Source: Eretmocerus hayati
Lineage: Eukaryota; Arthropoda; Insecta; Hymenoptera; Aphelinidae
Assembly: GCA_029851415.1 (NCBI GenBank)
Contig: CM056744.1
Location: forward strand, 10,299,268 to 10,363,267
Reading direction: 5' to 3'
DNA length: 64,000 bases
The notes under the pieces are model-generated. The model searched no databases. It was not told the origin of the DNA and saw only the letters and a list, made by a program, of their open reading frames with translations. Below are positions 58,433 to 64,000 of the stretch, piece after piece. The position numbers were made by a program, and so were the translations under genes. Each line of letters starts with the position of its first letter. The first letter of the stretch is position 1.

Positions 58433-58963
58433 TAAGTTATTCATATAATTAGTCGAGATTAACATAGGTTGGGGTAAATTGGTTTTTTCAAAGTTTGAAT
58501 TTTCTGATGAACTCTTTCAAAGATCAGTTGAAAAATTTGTTGAAGGCAATATATTCGCTATCTGGGATTCTTAAAAAGTGATTCTTATTTTGCATCCCTT
58601 AGTTTTTGACAGAGGACTTGGAAAAGCTTCTCGCGTAATAATCACACACATTAGAGATCTTGAAAGATGTTTCAACAAATGATTCTCCTTAATCACAACG
58701 AGAAAAATCTGTTACGTCATCGTGAAACTCTATTATCACAAGAAGAAGTAAACAGAATCCAAGAATTCCAACACAAGATTCGTGGTTAATTTTTATAATT
58801 TCTACGACTAACCGTCATCCAAGCCATGATCTATTAAACATTGTCGTGTCTCTTCCGAAAGATCAGCTTCCCCAGAATCTTGATCCTAGAACGACATGTG
58901 TTGTGTGTAAGATAAAATAAGAATGTTTGCTACATATGGATTAGTGATAGCTGTTTGAGTCGT
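58433..58963. other. Intergenic, no feature seen
   Basis: No open reading frame or repeat was recognised between the two transposons. Confidence 0.5.
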
Positions 58964-58980
58964 ATATCGACGCCTCTTAC

Positions 58981-59225
58981 GAAGATAAACACCTATTTTC
59001 TTGTGACTGACGAAGATTAACGTTTATTCGTTGTGAACACGAAGATTAACGGATTCTCCTTAGGTCCGCGAAAACTAACACTTACTCCTTAGGGACACGA
59101 AGATTAACGCATTCTCGTTAAGTCCACGAAGACTAACACTTACTCCTTAGGGCCACGAAGACTAGCACTTACTGCTCAACGGCCCATGAAACTAGCACTT
59201 ACTCCTGAACGGTATGAAGACTACA
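58981..59225. repeat. Left array of 29-bp tandem units
   Basis: At least seven head-to-tail units start with GAAGA-TAAC or GAAAACTAAC; five of them (59012-59156) are exactly 29 bases and the others 28-31. The first unit overlaps the terminal inverted repeat. The array continues in inverted form at 61160-61830 with core TTCGTGGC. Confidence 0.85.
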
Positions 59226-61155
59226 CTGAGAAAATTATTTGGCCATTCTGAAAAAAAATATATTCAGATTTAATACACGCGCATGTATATTATCCTTTAC
59301 TGTTATTTTTCTAGAATGGATAAACGTATTTTATCAGAATGGATAAATATTTTTGCATTCTGAGCGTACATTTGATCAAAATAAAAAGATGCTTATAGAC
59401 GGGCCATTAATGTGAACGATACTGTGGATGTCATTGAAGAAATATTATTCAAGTTTGATAAATATTACTTTGAGCCAGGTAGATATTTAATAAGAATCAA
59501 AAATCAGTTTCAAGTCTGGAGTAATAATTTCCAAAAAATAGCATTAGTATAGCACAATTGCGGCTTAACTGGTTTGGATAAATATTTATTCAGACACGCT
59601 TCTTTGTCAGTAATTGTTAATTTCATTTCTTATTAATCTATATCACTTACACTTGTATTATAATACTGTAGAGGATCTTATATCTTAACTATTTGCTAAT
59701 ATACTTATCACTTCACTAATAATTATCGCTTCGCACTCATATTCGCTATGTTCCATGAGATGCTTTGGAGCCTTATATATCAACCGAGGCCCTTCTTAGC
59801 CGCTTGCGAGGAATCAATCAACGTGTTGTTACCCGATTTAGAAATGAAGATATTCGTTCAGTTGACATCATAGACTAAAGACTCACATCTTCCGCTTAGG
59901 AGGATATCAAATTCATCGATTTACACGAGAAATTCCTATTATAAGCCAATAATTCAGTTTAAAAAAGCTGATTTTGAGGCGATTAATATTCCAAGCGCCA
60001 TCTATAAGCGGAAATCGATCGTAATCACATTTGAACTTTCCAAATAAATATCTCATCAAAATCGTCCATTAGCTTATTTGCAGTCTTCAAACAATTCTTT
60101 GAAATTAACAATTCTCAATAAATTGATTCACCAAAGTGGCGCATTCTAAAAATCATACTCATAGCCTCATCTCTCAAGTTTAATGGATATTATCTCAATG
60201 TCGGCACCTCAGCTTTTATATTCTTTGTATACGTGATATCAAACCATTATTCAAGCACAGAGTTACAAAGATCCTGAACTTAGCAACGCCAAGGTTTTCA
60301 AATCAAGGGATATGATGGATGGAAGTGATTGTTCCGAATAAGCTTGATCATCAGGCTCGATTATCAGTTCTCATCGGCTATGCCCAAACGGACAAATATT
60401 TATTCATATTGAATATAGTTTGTTCACTCGGACCAAGCTTGATTTGATTGAACTGAAAGATTCGAAACGAGGAACTATCCTATACCAGAATGTAAACTCA
60501 CCTCAACAGTCTTGGCAAACAACTGTTGGAGCTGATTAAATATTTGTTCAATCCGAGATCATTCCTAACCTTCGAAATTATATTCCTTGAAAAACTTGAT
60601 TTGATTATTCTGAACAAATACGTCACTCAAAATAAGTGATACTTATCTGTTTTCAATGAATATTCGTTGAAATTGACGACGATCGTGTCTTCACAATTGA
60701 AATATCTGTTTAATGAGAACGTTAACTTATTCATTCAAATTGAACAGACCATTCGTGACTTGAAATAAATATTCATTCAAACCCATGGGTGCAATTGTGT
60801 TTTATGAGGTCCTGGCTGATTGAACACATATAAATTCGAGTTTATAAAATAAATTATCATTTGGTCGCATATTATTACTCAATTATATATATTTGTTTTG
60901 AATAAACTCGATTATTTGGTTCTATTATCAGCTTTTACTGAATGTACAACTTATGAATAAATATGTATTTGAATCGAATACAATTTATTCATTGTGGCCT
61001 AATTCATGAGTGAATAGATCACAAAATCACCAGTGAATACATATTTATCTGAAAAAAGAATCTTGTATTCACTGAGAACAAATATTTTTTGAATCTACAC
61101 AAGGCATTTACGATTAAATATATTTATTCAATTCTGGCAAATAATTTTCTCAGTG
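59224..61155. mobile_element. 1.93-kb AT-rich element nested in the 58964-61837 element
   Basis: After TA (59222-59223) it starts CACTGAGAAAATTATTTGG, and it ends CAAATAATTTTCTCAGTG before TA (61156-61157). The motif AAATATTTATTCA or a variant recurs roughly ten times inside in both orientations. There are no open frames of note. It is non-autonomous and younger than the host element. Confidence 0.8.
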
Positions 61156-61837
61156 TATAACACACTCGCACACGTTCTTGTTCAAAGGGACGGAGACCAT
61201 GTATTTCGTCTTAGGGCCACGAAAAAAAACACTTTCTCATTAGCGGCACAAAAATTAACGCATCGGTAGACTTCATTCATAGAGGGACGGAGACAATAAG
61301 TATTTCGTCTTAAGTCCACGAAAAGTAACACATTTTTCTCTACGCCACGAAGACTGACACATTCTTCTCGATGGAATGAAAAACAACACATTCTCTTTGA
61401 CGTGACGATGAACGGTAAGTGATTGTGTTAGCCTTCGTTCCGCTAAGAAGAATATGTTACTTTTCGTGGGCTTAAGACGAAGTACTTATAATCTCCGTCC
61501 CTTCAAGAATGGAGTCTACGAATGTGTTAGTCTTCGTGGCGTAAAGGAAAATGTTACTTTTCGTGGCCTTAAGACGGAATACTTATAGTCCCGTCAAGAA
61601 AAAAAATGCGCGAATGTGTTAATCTTCGTGCAGTTTGAGGAGTAAGTGTTACTCTTCGTGGCCTTAAGCAGTAAGAGATGATCTTCGTGGCGCTGAGGCG
61701 TAAGTGTTGTTCTTCGCGGCGTAAACAGTAAGTGTTAATCTTCGTGGCCGTAACAAAGCAAATGCTAATCTTCGGCCACCGTGTTTTTCTTCGCGGGCGT
61801 TAGCGGATGTGTTTATCTTCGTAAGAGGCGTCGATAT

Positions 61838-64000
61838 GATCTCGTGCAATTTTTCAGAAGTTTGTAGAAGATTATTCATTCTCGGGGAGAGATGATATCA
61901 ATTGTCCGACCGAGAATCTAGCAGGTTCTGTTGAGACTCAGAATACTTTGGAGAATTCAATAAATTTCAATCATTGACGAATAATTATTTCCCTTCATGA
62001 TATCTCCTATTTCGAAGAGGAAGTAGACTTTGCTCAACGCTGAGTATCAGACAGGGGGTTATCTTACAAAATCTGATCTTCTTATCTTTCAATATCTCAA
62101 GATAAAATTAAATGCGAATTATCTTACCCGCGGAAGAACTGATGCGCTAACTACAGAAAAATATAATGAGAATATCAACACTTTCTTCATGTCTACTGAG
62201 TTTTGGGCCCAGTGCTTGGTTTAATGATCTTTAATGTCAAGAGATTGATCGAAAGTGTTTCCTGGAGGATTGTCTGAATTTTTTTATGCAAGCAACTTCG
62301 TGTCATGAGGTCAGTGATAAGAAACATCTGCGTACATTCGAGTAATTCCTTATTCAGAGTTAATTCAAGGTGAATTTTGAGTAGTTCCCCGAAAAAATTG
62401 ATTTATTAAATTTGAAAAGGCAATTCGCCCGTTTTAAATGAATTTCTTGGAACAAAAATAAAGTTTAGTAAAACATTTAACTAAAGTTCAAAATCCTGTA
62501 ATTTTGTAAAATGTTCATGTACTGATTCACTAAAATTGTCCAAACTTGGAAATGACGTTAGATGGCCAGGTGAAATTTATCAGCGTTGAAAGATGAGCAA
62601 GAAACCTAGCGAATGTGTTCCTGAATCACTCGCTGCCACCTCAGTAGGCTTGTATCCATAAGGTTGTACCATGAAAATTGCCTTTTATCTTCCTCACTAA
62701 AAGTCGCTTTTGGAAATATTCTAAGATACAGTTGCACATGTAATGACTTGTGTTCCGTACAAAAAAATATTTTGAGATTGCTATCCTGGATTTCAAGCCT
62801 GTATCTTGCATCTTTTGAATTTTGATGTCAAAAAACTCTAAATTTCCTGCGCATTCACAGAAGCTTGAGCTCTTGAAACCATTCATTCTACAAAAGCCGA
62901 GGGAATATTCTTCAGAGTGACTATTAGTGAAATGTTTTTCCGCTAACTAGAACCGTAGTTACGGTAAGTTTCAACAGTAAGTACATAAAAAAGTTTGGTG
63001 CTAGATCCTGTACTCACTTCCAAATTTACTTCGTGTCAGGTTGTCAAAATTGAATTTGGCTAATGATCACATTGAGGGAAATTTCTTCAATTTTTCAAAG
63101 AAATTGATAATAAGAGCTCAAATTCCTACGCGGTCGCTCAAAAGAAAATCTGCGCAGAACCATAGTGAGCGTTTTGACAATATTTTTCCCATGAAGAACT
63201 CAATTTCTCACAGAAGAAAGTGTATTTTTGAAAAATTAAAAATGAGTCTTCGAGGGTAAAACTAGGAAGCAATTTCTATGGAATCGACTAGGTACAAGCC
63301 TAATAAGACTAATATAGCGGGGGTTTCAGCGGAGTTTACGATGAGGTCACCGCCAAACGAATCTATTTTGCTTGACTCGGCAAACATAATCTTAGAATGA
63401 ATTAGTAATGGACCCACACCACTTTAGCTATTTATGCATCTTTGGTCGTTACTCAGGAGTTTCTTGATTCGTCATTCAATTTCTTAGCTTCTTCATCCTA
63501 TCAACATAGTTCTCTAACGCATTATCCAGAGAGGTACTAGTACAACAAAACATTTATCCCACGGCGAGTTCTCATTTTACACTCGACAAATGATCACATT
63601 CATCATGGGAATTGAAAATTTGGCAATTCTCCCCTCCCTCAAAGAGGCACTTTTTTATGCGTTTTCTGATCGTCGCAGTAATACTTTATGTTACTGGCAA
63701 AAATTTCCGTGAAAATTTTACCTGTTCTGTGATGCCTTCAGTACCTCATCCATGCATGATTCCTCCAGGTATTTGGGTAAGTATATGCTGAATTACGCCC
63801 GTACCAAGAGTCTAAAAGATACGAAAGTGCAGCAAATCCCTTAAAACTCTGATCCAAAAATTGATCTTTTAAGACTTCGAACAGACGAGTGCAGGGCATA
63901 ATTCATAATACTTTGCATTGATTGCGTTCTATTTTGCATTGATTAAGAATATCGAGCGATTCACTTCCATCTCGATTTCGCAATTTTTTTCATTATAAAT
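61838..64000. other. Intergenic, no gene
   Basis: Open frames at 62030-62224, 62641-62886 and 63041-63259 are short and show no domain. No repeat was recognised. Confidence 0.45.

Larger units (their letters stand above)
58964..61837. mobile_element. 2.9-kb foldback-like element built of 29-bp repeats
   Basis: The ends are inverted copies of about 29 bases: ATATCGACGCCTCTTACG opens and its complement closes at 61837. Just inside each end is an array of units with core GAAGATTAACACTTACTCC: about 0.25 kb at the left and about 0.67 kb, inverted and more degenerate, at the right. A second element (59224-61155) occupies the middle. There is no coding capacity. The structure recalls Foldback-type elements, whose long ends are made of short direct repeats. 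Confidence 0.8.

Noticed and set aside
58981..59225. CRISPR-like regular 29-bp repeats
   Set aside because: The units are directly contiguous with no spacers, and the context is a eukaryotic transposon.

Overview
This is a eukaryotic nuclear window, AT-rich and probably from an insect. Its only long open reading frames are four large uninterrupted ankyrin-repeat (ANK) genes. All four lie on the minus strand: 2968-5922, 17169-20504, 23130-25682 and 37177-40092. They share the same N-terminal block, the same order of repeats and short motifs throughout, so they form one tandem paralog family. Two of them (2968-5922 and 17169-20504) end in a DW-x3-C-x3-IL-x2-L-x4-L motif like the PRANC/F-box-like domain described in poxviruses, Wolbachia and parasitoid wasps such as Nasonia. 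This makes a parasitoid hymenopteran my leading guess, but the sequence alone does not prove it. Poly(A) signals and splice-acceptor-like sites just upstream of each ATG argue against a bacterial origin.

Layout. 1-1395 is an upstream block that is duplicated at about 27650-30950, and it predicts another family member just left of the window. 2040-2866 is a broken ANK copy split by a 146-bp TTAA-flanked MITE, followed by the intact gene at 2968-5922. 5947-16900 has no gene; it holds nested inverted-repeat elements, including two related 1-kb foldbacks and one of 1.6 kb. The second and third ANK genes follow (17169-25682). 25710-37176 holds the duplicated upstream block, a GC-rich insertion flanked by a 10-bp direct repeat, a 929-bp element carrying eight exact TTACGCCCTTTT boxes, and a perfect 187-bp-arm palindrome. 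The fourth ANK gene is at 37177-40092. 40126-64000 has no recognisable gene. It contains several MITEs, a 1-kb TA-flanked transposon and a 2.9-kb element made of 29-bp repeats with a second element nested inside it.

How the genes relate. Each gene appears to be one large coding exon with a noncoding 5' exon spliced on immediately before the ATG and a poly(A) signal 160-250 bases after the stop, except that the gene at 2968-5922 has no close signal. The four proteins differ most at their C-termini: one has a single helical module plus the PRANC-like motif, one has three copies of the module plus the motif, one stops before both, and one has the module but a different tail. If the motif recruits an SCF ubiquitin ligase, as in poxvirus relatives, the cluster would hold both ligase adaptors and ligase-less ANK proteins. 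That functional reading is inference.
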